Below the pieces are notes generated by a model, which saw nothing but the letters and a program-made list of their open reading frames with translations, did not search any database and was not told the DNA's origin. A stretch of 64,000 bases of DNA from Entoloma clypeatum (Eukaryota; Basidiomycota; Agaricomycetes; Agaricales; Entolomataceae): the NCBI GenBank assembly GCA_963565915.1, contig OY751490.1:4402001-4466000 (forward strand), in the 5' to 3' direction. Positions 1 through 10,898 of the stretch are shown piece by piece. Numbering within the stretch: position 1 is the first letter of the stretch; every line of letters starts with the position of its first letter. The position numbers and the translations under genes were made by a program.

Positions 1-1281
1 ATCACCCTTAACAAGGTGTTCGATGCCAACATCTGCTCTAACAAATCCGCTGTCATTGTCACAGACACGGCTGTTCCCTCCCTCACGTCGGGCCACCAAG
101 CTGTTGCAGCTTGGGAAACCTGGCACATGGGGCACTCCATCAATAAAGACTGGGCGGCTGGTGGCCTCGCAGTCTCTGACAACACTGAAACTCTAGCAAT
201 AGGACACGGGTTCTCCAACCTGGTCACTCTGCTAGGAGGACTCTCTCAACTGGAAGAAATCCACATCTTCACCGACTCTGTCAACGCCATTCGGCGGGCC
301 ACAGACCCGGACCTCCACTCCTCGCAGGCAACTGCGCTCGCTATCATCAGTAACCTGGTTCCTTGGTTTGAGGAACCAGGCCTGAAATCCAAGGTCTTCT
401 TCCACCATGTCCCCGATTGCTCGGACCATGGCTTCGAACCCCACTGTGCAGTGCACGACTTTGCCTCCTCGATTCGCATCGAGTGTGGTGAATCGGCCTC
501 CAGATCCCTCGACTTCAACATGAAGCAATTCACAGACGACATGCTAGGCGACTGGAACAACCTGTACCAGTCCCCCAAGTATGTCGGCCGTCACTACCAA
601 TTCCCGAGGTCATGTGTTAGACGCCAAGACCATGCTCGGGCCAAAAGAATGAAACTGTCCCATCTCAAGGGCGGTACATGGCTTAAGGATGTGGGTCACT
701 CCCAATCCCTCACGGCTCAAATGGTGCGCGGCCTCACCAGTCACGCCCCAATTGGCCACTATAGACATAGGTTCAGTATTGGCGACAAGACTGAACAATG
801 CGACTGTGGAACAGGGTCCATCGAGGACTTCGCCCACGTACTATACAAATGTCTGCACCACCCCACTAGGCCCCCAGACATGCCCACCTTCTCGAGGAAC
901 ACTCCCACCTGGGACAACTTCGGGAAATTCATTATGGATAACCCAGGGGCATGTGCCTTCAGGGATTGTCCAACGCCCAACACAACCGTTGGCGGTAATC
1001 GCGTGGTAGCGTGCTGGGTTCAAAGGGGTGCAGCCCCCTCTGGCAAGCAAACGCGATCGAAGGATAAGAACCGCATAGGCGCTTCTTTGGTGGGTAGGGC
1101 GCAGACACCCCCCAGCGCCGCTAACGGCCAACCTCGCAAGGTTGGAGTGCTCTTGTATCGCGCAGCCGAATATTCGGGTGCGCATACTAACGTGTTTGTT
1201 TATAACAGACACCCCCGTCCTGGCGCGAGGACTCAACAGCTCGACGGAGCTTTGCGCCGCTTGTTTTTCTTGCGTACATAG
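1..1281 (+). CDS. LINE ORF2 C-terminus: RNase H plus zinc knuckle (partial)
   Basis: The frame is open from the window's left edge, so there is no true start here. Residues about 10-150 form an RNase H fold with the expected acidic residues: an early D in VTDTA, E in TETLAI, D in FTDSVNA, and a late H/D pair in AVHDFAS. This domain degrades the RNA strand of the RNA/DNA hybrid. Around residue 260 lies a cysteine/histidine knuckle (CDCGTG...FAHVLYKC) typical of the C-terminus of fungal LINE ORF2. After about residue 320 the sequence no longer looks conserved, so the real stop may be earlier and the rest 3' untranslated. Tad1-clade elements carry RNase H at this position, hence the clade call; no RT domain is in view. 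Confidence 0.75.
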   Translation: MTLNKVFDANICSNKSAVIVTDTAVPSLTSGHQAVAAWETWHMGHSINKDWAAGGLAVSDNTETLAIGHGFSNLVTLLGGLSQLEEIHIFTDSVNAIRRATDPDLHSSQATALAIISNLVPWFEEPGLKSKVFFHHVPDCSDHGFEPHCAVHDFASSIRIECGESASRSLDFNMKQFTDDMLGDWNNLYQSPKYVGRHYQFPRSCVRRQDHARAKRMKLSHLKGGTWLKDVGHSQSLTAQMVRGLTSHAPIGHYRHRFSIGDKTEQCDCGTGSIEDFAHVLYKCLHHPTRPPDMPTFSRNTPTWDNFGKFIMDNPGACAFRDCPTPNTTVGGNRVVACWVQRGAAPSGKQTRSKDKNRIGASLVGRAQTPPSAANGQPRKVGVLLYRAAEYSGAHTNVFVYNRHPRPGARTQQLDGALRRLFFLRT

Positions 1282-1356
1282 GTCCTCAGACCAATGTAGT
1301 TTACTCTATGTCAAGCGGACTGTACCCCTAGTATACCGCTATACAAATTGCTGACC

Positions 1357-1385
<29 letters not shown>
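1357..1385 (+). repeat. Poly(A) tail at the LINE/gypsy junction
   Basis: Twenty-nine consecutive A residues form the retrotransposition scar of the LINE. A reading frame crosses the tail as a lysine run into gypsy RT, and could be mistaken for a chimeric gene. Confidence 0.9.
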
Positions 1386-1387
<2 letters not shown>

Positions 1388-4300
1388 AAGAGGATGAGTT
1401 TGAGGAGGGAGACCGCCTCTTTGTCGGAACAGTACCCGCGGAGTTCATCCGTGCTTCATCCAATATCTCGCAATGTCTATCGGAGGCCTTCCTCAGTAAC
1501 CAAAAACCTAAATCTTTCCGCGACTCTGTACCAGACCACTTGTTTGACTTCGAAGACATATTCTCAAAGACCTCTTTTGACACCTTACCAGAAGAGCGGA
1601 CTTGGGACCACGCCATTGAACTTGTTCCGGACGCCTCTCCGGCGGGGTGTAAGGTATATCCGCTTGCTCCGAACGAACAGAAGGAACTCGACGCGTTTTT
1701 GGAGGAAAACCTTGCAACTGGTCGGATCCGCCCTTCCAAGTCTCCGATGGCATCTCCGGTATTCTACATCAAGAAGAAGGATGGCTTCCTTCGTCTTTTA
1801 CAAGACTACCGGTCACTCAATTCCAAAACTATCAAAAACAAGTATCCGCTTCCGCTCATATCTGAACTGATCAATAAACTTCAACGCGCTCAATACTTCA
1901 CCAAGCTCGACATCCACTGGGGCTACAACAATGTGCGGATAAAACCCGGAGACGAGTGGAAGGCCGCTTTTCGGACCAATCGCGGACTCTATGAACCATT
2001 GGTGATGTTCTTCGGCCTCACTAATAGTCCATCCACATTCCAGACTATGATGAACGAGATCTTTCAGGACCTTATCACTGAAGGTGTAGTCTGTGTTTAC
2101 CTCGACGACATACTCATCTTCACGGAGACCCTTGCAGAGCATCGAAGAGTCACACGGATTGTACTGGAACGACTTCGCGAACACAAACTCTATCTAAAAC
2201 CAGAGAAATGCGAGTTTGAACAAACGCGCATTGAATACCTAGGCCTTATTATTGAACAAGGACACGTAGAGATGGATCCGGTGAAGGTAGCGGGGGTCGT
2301 GGAGTGGCCTGCTCCGACAAACGTCTGAGAAGTACAGTCCTTTCTGGGATTCACTAACTTCTATCGTCGTTTTATTGAAGGGTTTTCGGACATCGCGCGC
2401 CCTCTTTTTGAGCTCATGAAGAAAGGGCACCTCTGGTCTTGGAGGGAGGGAGAAGTGTCCGCATTTGCGGAGTTGAAGCAGAGGATTACATCCGCTCCGA
2501 TCCTGGTCTTAGCTGATCATGGAAAGAAGTGGCGGATAGAAGCGGATAGCTCGGACTTTGCAACTGGAGCAGTACTGTCCCAACCAACAGAGGAGGGTAA
2601 GTGGCACCCTGTCGCATTCTATTCCAAAAGCCTTAGTCCGGTGGAACGCAACTACAAGATCTATGACAAGGAGATGTTGGCAGTGGTCCACGCATTGGAG
2701 GAATGGAGGCACTTCCTTGAGGGAGCGGAGAAGACAGTGGAGATTTGGACGGACCACAAAAATCTTGAGTACTTCATGACAGCTCAAAAACTAAATCGAC
2801 GACAGGCTAGATGGTCCTTATACCTCGCTCGTTTCGATTTCAAAATCCACCATCGACCTGGCAAGTCAATGGGCAAGTCCGATGCTTTGTCCCAATGAGC
2901 GGACCACGGAGACAGATCGCGGGACAACGAAAACATCATCCTTCTGCGACCAGAATTGTTTGCAGTGCGAGCAATGCGGGGGGTAACCGTTCAAGGGGAA
3001 GAACGCGACGTCCTCCGCCAGGTCCGACAGGGAATCCGAGAGGGGTTACTGGAAGATAGTGTGGCGGAGGTTGTCAAATCCCTTCTGACCGTCGGAGCGG
3101 GGTCCATCCATAGTGCGGAGTGGAGGCAAGCGGAAGGTTTGCTCTACTTCAGGGATCGTATCTATGTTCCTAACAATCCCCAACTGCGTCATCGGATCCT
3201 CACACAACACCATGACACTCCGGTGGCCGCACATCCTGGACCGTGGAAAACCTTGGAACTGGTGTCGCGCAATTACTGGTGGCCGCACATGTCTCGTTTA
3301 ATAGGTCAATATTGCAAGACATGCGACCCTTGCCTCCGCACCAAGGTCCGACGCACTCCGCCCTCCGGAGAGCTCAATCTGCTACCGGTCCCCACGGAGC
3401 GATGGCAAGTAACCAGTGTTGACTTCATTACTGAACTACCAGAAGCCCATGGCTATGACGCTCTCATGGTCGTAGTGGACTCAGTAGGGAAGCGGGGACA
3501 CTTCATCCCAATGCACTCTGACATCTCCGCACTCGGGACTGCACGCTCCTATGTTCAAAATGTCTGGAAACTCCACGGACTACCGGAGGCCATTGTCTCC
3601 GACCGAGGACCACAGTTTGTCGCCAAGTTCACGCGCGAACTATACAGGCTGCTTAACATTAAGGTTGCTGCCTCGACAGCCTACCATCCGCAGTCGGACA
3701 GACAGACAGAGCGGGTCAATCAAGGATTAGAACAATACCTTTGCCTATTCGTCAATGAACGGCAAGACGATTGGGACGAATGGCTTCCGATGGCTGAATT
3801 TGCATACAACAACCATGTTCACGCATCGACACATCAAACTCCATTCTACATTGACACCGGCCACCATCCGCGCATGGGATTCGAACCTCGCGAGAAGCGG
3901 ACGGAGATCGAGGCAGTAGCGGATTTCAGCCAGCGGATGAAGTCCGCTCTAGAGGAGGCTCGCGCAGCACTGACAAAGGCAAAAGATGACATGGCGCGAT
4001 ACTACAACCAGCATCGGAGCACCACTCCGACATTCCGCCCGGGTGACAAGGTCTTTTTAGACTCATCAGACCTCAAAACCACCCGACCCACAAAAAAGCT
4101 TGCACATCGATACATAGGCCCTTTCCCAGTGGTCCGACCTGTTGGAACACATGCCTATGAACTTCGCCTTCCCCCTGTCCCGCGTTCACCCAGTATTCCA
4201 TGTCGTCAAACTTTCACTAGTTCCCGACGACCCTTTCCGACGCCAAGTCCACTCTCCTCCGCCTCCGACGGTAGTCGGAGAAGAATTAGAGTACGATGTT

Positions 4301-4480
4301 GAAAACCTCTTGGACAGCCGACTGCATCGAGGCAAGCTTCAATTCTTGGTCAAATGGAAGGGATATGGCTACAAAGAGAATTCCTGGGAAGCAGAAGACA
4401 ATGTCCACGCTCCACGCCTAGTCCGCGACTTCTACCGACATCATCCGGGAGCTCCGCGATATTCGACTCGTTTCGCCTGA
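1386..4480 (+). pseudogene. Gypsy A pol: RT, RNase H, integrase, chromodomain
   Basis: The domain order is that of Ty3/gypsy chromoviruses. Reverse transcriptase spans about 1560-2330 with the catalytic YLDD box near 2099. RNase H spans about 2490-2890 with EADSSDFATGA and the TDHKNLEY motif. The integrase zinc-binding HHCC lies near 3205-3345, its core carries D-D-E including SDRGPQF, and a C-terminal chromodomain (FLVKWKGYGY) lies near 4300-4440. Two stops interrupt it at 2326 and 2896, both TGA where CGA fits the family. A 5-bp deletion near 4175, absent from copy B at 19081-19103, shifts the chromodomain out of frame. The product would have been the polyprotein that copies and integrates the element; this copy cannot make it. 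Confidence 0.85.
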
Positions 4481-4500
4481 CACATCGAGACGCCGTGCCT

Positions 4501-4513
4501 TGAAGGGGGGGTG
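4501..4513 (+). other. Polypurine tract of gypsy A
   Basis: A purine-rich stretch with seven consecutive G lies immediately before the 3' LTR, where plus-strand DNA synthesis would be primed. Copy B has the same tract at 19436-19449. Confidence 0.7.
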
Positions 4514-4514
4514 A

Positions 4515-4890
4515 TGTAAGGGCAACCACTTTCACTTTTCACTTTTCCTTCACTTTCCTCCTTACCTTTCTATTCCACCATCTCCGACGTCCTCCGATCG
4601 TATCTGCTGTCTCCGACATCTTATCTGCCTCTCCGCATCCGACGACTCCGCCCCCATCCGCTACTCCGCACGTCGGATCGCAGGTACTATCATTCATCTT
4701 GTTTCCATTCATCCTTCATCGCTACTCCCGATCATTGCTCATCATTCATGCGTCTCGTTTTATCTCTTATTTCATATCTCATTTTACTATTTATCGCAGC
4801 TAGCTTGCAGGGGAATCTTTAGAACTTTCTCTTCGGATCTCCCTTGCAAGTATCTGAGTTTGAGTCTTGGATCGTAAGGTCGCCCTTACA
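4515..4890 (+). repeat. 3' LTR of gypsy A (376 bp)
   Basis: The LTR starts TGTAAGGGC and ends GCCCTTACA, a perfect 9-bp terminal inverted repeat with the TG...CA ends of LTRs. It matches the 369-bp LTR of copy B at 19450-19818. Its 5' half is rich in CTCCG/TCCGA words. Confidence 0.9.
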
Positions 4891-5239
4891 GCGGGACAAT
4901 GAAAACATCATCCTTCTTCGACCAGAATTGTTTGCAGTGCGAGCAATGCGTGGGGTAACTGTTCAAGGGGAAGAACACGATGTCCTCCACCAGGTCCAAC
5001 AGGGAATCCGAGAGGGGTTACTGGAGGATAGTGTGGCAGAGGTTGTCAAATCTCTTCCAACCGTCGGAGCGGGGTCTGTCCGTAGTGTGGAGTGGAGGCA
5101 AGCGGAAGGTTTGCTCTACTTCAGGGATCGTATCTATGTTCCTAACAATCCCCAACTGCGTCATCGGATCCTCACACAACACCATGACACTCCGGTGGCC
5201 GGACATCCTGGACGGTGGAAAACCTTGGAACTGGTGTCG
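4891..5239 (+). pseudogene. Gypsy B pol fragment, left of element C
   Basis: This open stretch is homologous to 2919-3266 of element A and encodes the linker before integrase plus the HH half of the HHCC zinc-binding domain (HHDTPVAGH). The right half, with the CC pair, resumes at 18177, so element C split the zinc-binding domain. The last five bases, TGTCG (5235-5239), are the left TSD of C. Its left neighbour is the 3' LTR of element A, inserted into B at this point. Confidence 0.85.
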
Positions 5240-5952
5240 TGTTATATCCGTCTCCGAATCTCCGATCCACTCCAATCGTCCTCCGACATTCCAGACATCC
5301 GTTACCTCCGCATCTCCGCACATTGCCATCGTGCATTTCATATTCATAACTCCATGTCCTTATGCATTTCATATTCATATTCCCGTTTACTTATGCATCG
5401 CCTTTTCCGCATGGTCCATTGACCGACATCTCCGATGTTCGTTACAGTCGCTGGCAACTTATGCCACAACTCCGGACCTACTCCGACCATCTCCGTAAAG
5501 TAATCACATTTAGGTATTTAAGCTTGTACCATACCTGTAGTTCCTCAGTTTGAATATCAACAAAGTTCACTCCTCTACTCCCCATTCATGCCAGAGATCC
5601 TCGCCGTGGTACAATACGCCGACGACATCCTCATCTACTGCTCTTCCTCCATCATTACCCTTCGACGAGCTCAGTACTGTGTCCGAGTCACAACTCTGAC
5701 ATCATCCGACCACTTCCACATCAACGTGTCTCTCACCGAGATCTCTCCGAGGACCTCCGCACCTCCGACCTCTCCTCCGACCTCCTGAAATTGGGACACC
5801 TTATCCAACAAACGGCGGCGCAACACATACATTGAAGCCATGTCCCTCCCCTTCGTCGTTCCTCCGCATTTCCGGAGTTCCGCTCCGGTCTCAGTCCTAT
5901 GTCCGACCTCCGACGGACTCCGACAAAGCTCCGATGTTTCACCTACTTAACA
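5240..5952 (+). repeat. 5' LTR of gypsy C
   Basis: 713 bp beginning TGTTATATCC and ending CTTAACA. A TATA-like TATTTAAG lies near 5515-5522. About 70 nt downstream an ATG (5588) opens a 66-codon frame inside the LTR. CTCCG words are very frequent. Confidence 0.9.
5588..5788 (+). CDS. LTR leader ORF with an RT-like YADD motif
   Basis: A 66-codon frame lies wholly inside the LTR, present in both LTR copies (here and 17812-18012) with a few substitutions. Residues 9-18 read QYADDILIYC, which looks like the catalytic motif C of a reverse transcriptase (Y-x-DD), but no other RT motif surrounds it. The C-terminal third is low-complexity S/T/P. It sits just downstream of the LTR's TATA-like sequence, so it would be the first ORF of the element RNA, about 200 nt before gag. 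It may be a captured RT fragment, a functional upstream ORF, or chance. Whether it is translated is unknown. Confidence 0.35.
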   Translation: MPEILAVVQYADDILIYCSSSIITLRRAQYCVRVTTLTSSDHFHINVSLTEISPRTSAPPTSPPTS

Positions 5953-5992
5953 GTATATTCGAATTCAAACCATTTTTGGATTCCTGCTAGTC

Positions 5993-7140
5993 ATGGCACT
6001 CCGAAACACCAAGACAGCAAAAGCCGCAGAAGCTGGCACTTCTAGGCAACAGGTTCTACAAAATGTTGAACAACATTTAACAGAACTATCCCCCGTAACT
6101 CCCACTACTCCGACACCTCCGGGTTTTTGGCCCATCACACCTCCGCATAATATTCCGATCCCCACTTCCCCCATAGAATCCGCACCCCCGTCTCCTCAGA
6201 ATATTTTCAGCCCACAAGCCCTTGCGGATGCTTTCCTCTTAATGACCAATGAACTCAAATGCAGCAAAGGTCACAAGCATCACAAAAAGGCTAAGGATCT
6301 GGACACCTTCAACGGTTCCGATCCCCGGAAACTGAACCAGTTCATCCTCAAATGGACATTGTTCTTCTGCGACAACTCCGAGTATGACGATGACTCTGCC
6401 AAAATCACTCTTGCCATCTCCTTCCTCCGAGGCACAGCTCTCAATTATTTCGAGCATTTCATCATCGAACCGGACCCAGACAACCCCCCAGACTGGTATG
6501 AAGATTGGTCCGCATTCCTCCGCACACTCCGCACGGAATTTGGGGTCATTGACCCCGTTGCGGATGCTGCTGACTCTCTGGACAATCTCAAAATCAATAT
6601 ATTCTCAAGTATAATATCGAGTTCACACGCCTTGCTGCCAAAACGCACTGGGACAGCTCCGCCCTGCATCACCAGTACTACTCCGGGTTGGCGGAGCGGA
6701 TTAAAGATGTCCTTGGGACTCAAGCAAAGCCAAGCACGTTACCAGCACTTAGGGAGCTAGCACAGACTATTGATGCTCGCCACTGGGAACGTCATCGCGA
6801 GAAATCCCACTCCGACAAATCCGCATCCAAATCCAACAAATCCAAAGCTAAAACCCCCTCCGCAAACTCCGATAAAAACTCCAAAGCCAAACCGCAGACA
6901 CAGAACCAGGGCAAACAGTCGAAGCCTTCCTCCGCTCCCAAGTTCGACATCTCCGACAAACTCGGAAAAGACGGAAAGCTAACTCCGGAGGAACGCAAAC
7001 ACCGTTTTGACAACAACCTCTGTATGTTTTGTGGCAAAGCTGGACACGTCGCGAAAGATTGCCTGAAGTCTTCGTCCTCCGCCTCTAAGGCTAAGGCGCG
7101 CACTGCCCAAGCCAAGACCACGGACGAAACAAAAAATTAG
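5993..7140 (+). pseudogene. Gypsy C gag with CCHC zinc knuckle (one frameshift)
   Basis: The gag starts at ATG 5993, 40 nt after the 5' LTR. It begins with a proline-rich segment, followed by a capsid-like region (FNGSDPRKLNQFI, then FLRGTALNYFEH). A frameshift near 6590-6615 moves the reading into the frame that continues as FTRLAAKTHW and ends at TAG 7138-7140. The C-terminal part is lysine/serine-rich with a classic CCHC knuckle, CMFCGKAGHVAKDC, near 7021-7062, which binds the element RNA. The break near 6600 is decay. The frame change at 7131-7140 may be a genuine -1 recoding site. Confidence 0.8.
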
Positions 7141-7177
7141 CAGGCAGTCCACAGGACTCTGTACAGCCTGAGGACTG
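7131..7177 (+). promoter_or_regulatory. Candidate -1 ribosomal frameshift signal (gag to pol)
   Basis: The gag frame ends AAA-AAT-TAG. The heptamer A AAA AAT at 7131-7137 fits the X XXY YYZ slippery rule, and a -1 slip enters the pol frame at TTA 7137. After a 7-nt spacer comes a hairpin: CAGTCC (7145-7150) pairs with GGACTG (7172-7177), and CAGG (7152-7155) with CCTG (7167-7170). The helices are separated by one A/A mismatch, and the loop is 11 nt. Spacing and stem length are as in known eukaryotic signals. The alternative is a one-base loss from the A run. Confidence 0.5.
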
Positions 7178-10100
7178 TGTTGAACCCATCCGTACTACCG
7201 CTCTACTCAACACTTCCACTCTTTCCGATCCCAATTCCCTCCGTGTCTGACTTACATCTCCGCTTATCTCCGATTCTTCTCCGATAGCCGCCCTTGTGGA
7301 CTCTGGCTCTACTCATTGTTTTATTGACTCCCGTTATGCTTCATCCTATAAACTCCCTTTCACCTCCATACCTCCGATCAAACTTAAATTATTTGACGGA
7401 ACGTCCAACTCCGTCATTACTCAGGCGGTTGATCTCCCTGTATACTTTTCCTCCGGTGAATATATGGCCATTACAGCCTACGTGACTCCGCTCGATTCCT
7501 CCTGTTCTATGGTTCTTGGATATAACTGGCTCACCCGGTACAATCCTATGATTGACTGGGTATTGGGCAGTATTACTTTCCGTCCACAGCTCTTGAAGGA
7601 GTCTCTGACCTTGACGTCTTCTGCCAGGTCAGCTCCACTACCTCCGCAGACCTCTCCCAATACTCCGACCTCCGACTCCGGCACACCCGCTGCTACTCCG
7701 GACGTTGTCCCGAATATTGCATTGATAAATGCAGCCGCATTTGTACGCGCTTGCAAACTTCCGGGTGCCCAATCTTTCCAAATTCACCTCTCTGACCACA
7801 CGATCTCTGCCCAATCCGTTTCCATGTCCGAGGAACCTCCGGACCTCTCCCATATCCCAGAGGAATATCACGATTTTGCTGATGTTTTTAGCAAGACAAA
7901 AGCAGACACCCTCGCTCTGCATCGTCCGTATGACCTCCGCATTGAGTTAGAAGACGGATCAACTCCCCCTATTGGCCCTATGTACTCCATTTCACAATCT
8001 GAACTATCTGCCCTGTGAAACTTCATAGACGAACATTTGGCCATTGGTTTCATTCGCCCCTCTCGCTCTCCACATGGCGCTCTGGTCCTCTTTGTCCGAA
8101 AGAAGGACGGTTCCCTCCGCCTGTGCATCGACTATCGGGGCCTGAACAAAGTTACCAAGAAGGATCGATACCCTCTTCCGCTCATCTCCGACCTCCTTTC
8201 CACTGCCGGAAAAGCGCGTGTTTATACCACTCTCGATCTCCGGCATGCATATCATCTTGTCCGCATTGCCGACGGAGATGAATGGAAAACCGCTTTCTGC
8301 ACTTGTTATGGATCGTTTGAATGGCTTGTTATGCCTTTTGGACTATCCAACACCCCTGCTGCTTTTCAGCGATTTGTGAATGATATCTTCAGTGACCTCC
8401 TCGATGTTACAGTGGTGGTCTACCTCGATGACATTCTCATTTACTCCGACGACCCTGCCAAGCACCCCGACAATGTCAAGGAAGTTCTCTGATGTCTCCG
8501 CAAGAACGGACTTTACGTCCGCTCCGACAAGTGCGAATTTTCTGTCGACACAGTCGAATATCTTGGTTTCATCCTTTCTCCCTCTGGTCTCCGCATGTCC
8601 GAAACCAAGGTGAAGACCATTCAAGAGTGGCCTGAACCTCAAAAAGTGAAGGACGTACAGTCTTTCCTTGGATTCGCAAATTTCTATCGACGTTTCATCC
8701 ACGGTTATTCGGACATTGTTGTTCCGCTCACCCGACTCACCCGGAAGGGTACTCCGTTCCGTTTCTCTGACTCTGCACGGAGTGCGTTCAATGAGTTGAA
8801 ACTCGCTTTTACCAAAGCACCGGTCCTCACTCATTGGATTCCTGATCGACCTATTATCATCGAGACAGACGCCTCCGACTATGCACTTGGTGCTATTTTG
8901 TCCATCCAGACCTCTGATGAGGAGATACACCCAGTAGGGTTCCACTCCCGCACCTTCACCGCCCCGGAACTCAACTACGACACGCACGACAAGGAGTTAC
9001 TTGCTATCCATGAAGCATTCAAGGTATGGCGACATTACCTTGAAGGCTCCGCTGCTCCGATCAACGTTGTCACGGACCACAAGAACCTGGAGTACTTCGC
9101 CACTACAAAGGTTCTTACCTGCCGACAAGCCCGGTGGTCCGAGTTCCTCTCTCAGTTCAATCTCTTGATTCGCTTCCGCCCCGGACGTCTCGCTACCAAG
9201 CCGGACTCTTTGACTAGACGATGGGACGTCTATCCCAAAGAGGGGAATAGCGACTATGCATTGGTAAACCCAAGCAACTTCCGACCAGTCTTTTCCCAAG
9301 AACAGCTGTCCGCATCTCTCCGAGCTACGGAGTTGTTCATCCCTGTTCTCCACACCACAGTCATAATGGACATTGAACAGTTGCACTCCAACATCCTCCA
9401 TTCACTCCCATCCGACCCAATCTATGCCGACCATCTCAAGGAGCCCAAACCGCACTGGTCCGTAGACTCCGACGGTTTCCTCCATCATAGTGGTCGCATT
9501 TATGTCCCCGACTCCGATAACCTCCGGCTCCGCACCCTCCGCAACAAGCACGACCATATTCTCTCCGGACACCCCAGACAGAACAAGACAGTTAGTCTCA
9601 TTCAACGAGATTATACTTGGCCTGGTGTTTGAGACTTTGTCAAAAAGTACTGCAAATCCTGCAGCACTTGCATGCGCTCTAAACCTCAACGCCACAAGCC
9701 CTATGGTATGCTGAAGCAACTCCCAGTTCCGAACCTTCCGTGGAACTCCATATCCATGGACTTCATCGAGACACTTCCAACCTCCGGCGGTTTTGACGCA
9801 ATCCTTGTTATTGTTGACCAAATGACAAAACAAAGCATTTTTGTTCCGACTACAATCCACTGCACCTCCGAAGATCTAGCCACCTTGTTCATCCTGCATG
9901 TGTTCTCCAAGCACAGAGTACCAGAACATGTCACCTCTGACCGAGGCCCGGAGTTCATCTCCCGCTTTTTCTGCTCCCTCGGAAAAGCCCTCAACATGAC
10001 TCTGCACTTCACCTCTGGCTACCATCCTGAAGGTGACGGTCAAACCGAACGTACCAACCAAACGTTGGAACAGTACCTCCGCATCTTCTGCAACTATTAG

Positions 10101-10833
10101 CAGGACAACTGGTCCGAGCTACTTCCGCTTGCGGAGTTCGCGTACAACAATGCTCCGAGTGCTACGACCAGGATCTGGCCTTCTTCGCCAATAAAGGTTA
10201 TCATCTGAACCTCTCCATCCATCCGGAGCGCGACCTCGCATCCGCCGTGCCCGACAATTCGTCGTAGACCTGGACAAGCTTCACCAAGAACCCAAATCTA
10301 CAATCCTAGAAGCTCAACGACGTTATCAAGGCCCCGCTGATCTCCGGCATGCTCCGCCCCCTCCGATCCAAGTAGGACAGCAAGCGTTTGTGAAGGCTAA
10401 GTTTTTCTGCACTACACGACCCTCCAAAAAGCTGTCTGAAAAGTACCTTGGCCCCTTTGACATCCTTGCCAGGAATGGTACACACTCTTACACCCTCCGA
10501 CTCCCGGACACCATACGTGGTGTTCACCCCATTTTCCACATCTCCAAGCTGGAGCCATCTGTTCCGAACATCATTCCAAACCGGACAGTAACTCCACCTC
10601 CTCCGATCGACGTTGAAGGAGAAGTGGAATACAAAATTGCCGAAATCCTTGACACCAAACTGGATCGGCGGCGTTCTTGCAAACTGCTCTACCTAGTCCA
10701 TTGGCTAGGCTATGAAGAAACCGATGAGGAACAGTCCTGGCTACCCGCCATGGAACTCGAACACGCGACAGACTTAGTCACGGATTTCCACTCCGCGTAT
10801 CCGGAGAAACTGGGCCCCTTATCACACCTATAG
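7137..10833 (+). pseudogene. Gypsy C pol: protease, RT, RNase H, integrase, chromodomain
   Basis: The aspartic protease shows ALVDSGSTHCF near 7290. RT lies at about 8030-8630 with YLDDILIY near 8422. RNase H is near 8860-9230 with ETDASDYALGA and TDHKNLEYF. The integrase has an HHCC (HDHILSGH near 9550, CKSCSTC near 9652) and a DDE core with SDRGPEF near 9942. A chromodomain-like end (YLVHWLGYE) lies near 10690. It is broken by TGA at 7248, 8016, 8490 and 9630 and TAG at 10098. Each TGA is explained by CGA to TGA, the TAG by CAG to TAG. At least two frameshifts lie near 10160 and 10250. It is certainly inactive as it stands. Confidence 0.85.
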
Positions 10834-10898
10834 AACCGCACACGACACTCATATTGCAAAATAAAATAAATAAATAAAATAATTAGAGGGGGGAGGGG
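10834..10898. other. A/T-rich spacer between convergent pol and antisense gene
   Basis: This 65-bp spacer includes an AATAAAATAAATAAATAAAAT stretch at about 10858-10880 that could serve as polyadenylation signal for either strand. It separates the stop of pol (plus) from the stop of the antisense gene (minus), which converge. Confidence 0.5.

Larger units (their letters stand above)
1..1385 (+). mobile_element. 3' part of a Tad1-like LINE ending in poly(A)
   Basis: This is the 3' end of a non-LTR retrotransposon; its 5' part lies left of the window. It ends in an uninterrupted run of 29 A at 1357-1385. The next base, 1386, is in the middle of a Ty3/gypsy pol reading frame, so the LINE inserted into gypsy element A by target-primed reverse transcription. 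The left junction and the TSD are outside the window. Inference: the TSD should begin with the bases at 1386 (GGAAGAGGATG). Confidence 0.85.
1386..4890 (+). mobile_element. Ty3/gypsy chromovirus element A (3' part)
   Basis: From 1386 the sequence reads as gypsy pol, followed by a polypurine tract (4502-4513) and a 3' LTR (4515-4890). The 5' LTR, gag and protease lie left of the window, beyond the LINE. The element sits inside another copy of the same family (B): the bases after its 3' LTR (4891 onward) match its own internal sequence at about 2919. It is inactive, with two in-frame TGA codons and a 5-bp deletion. Confidence 0.85.

Noticed and set aside
1348..2328. Lysine-rich RT protein as a real gene
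   Set aside because: The lysines are translated from the LINE poly(A) tail; the frame joins two different transposons.
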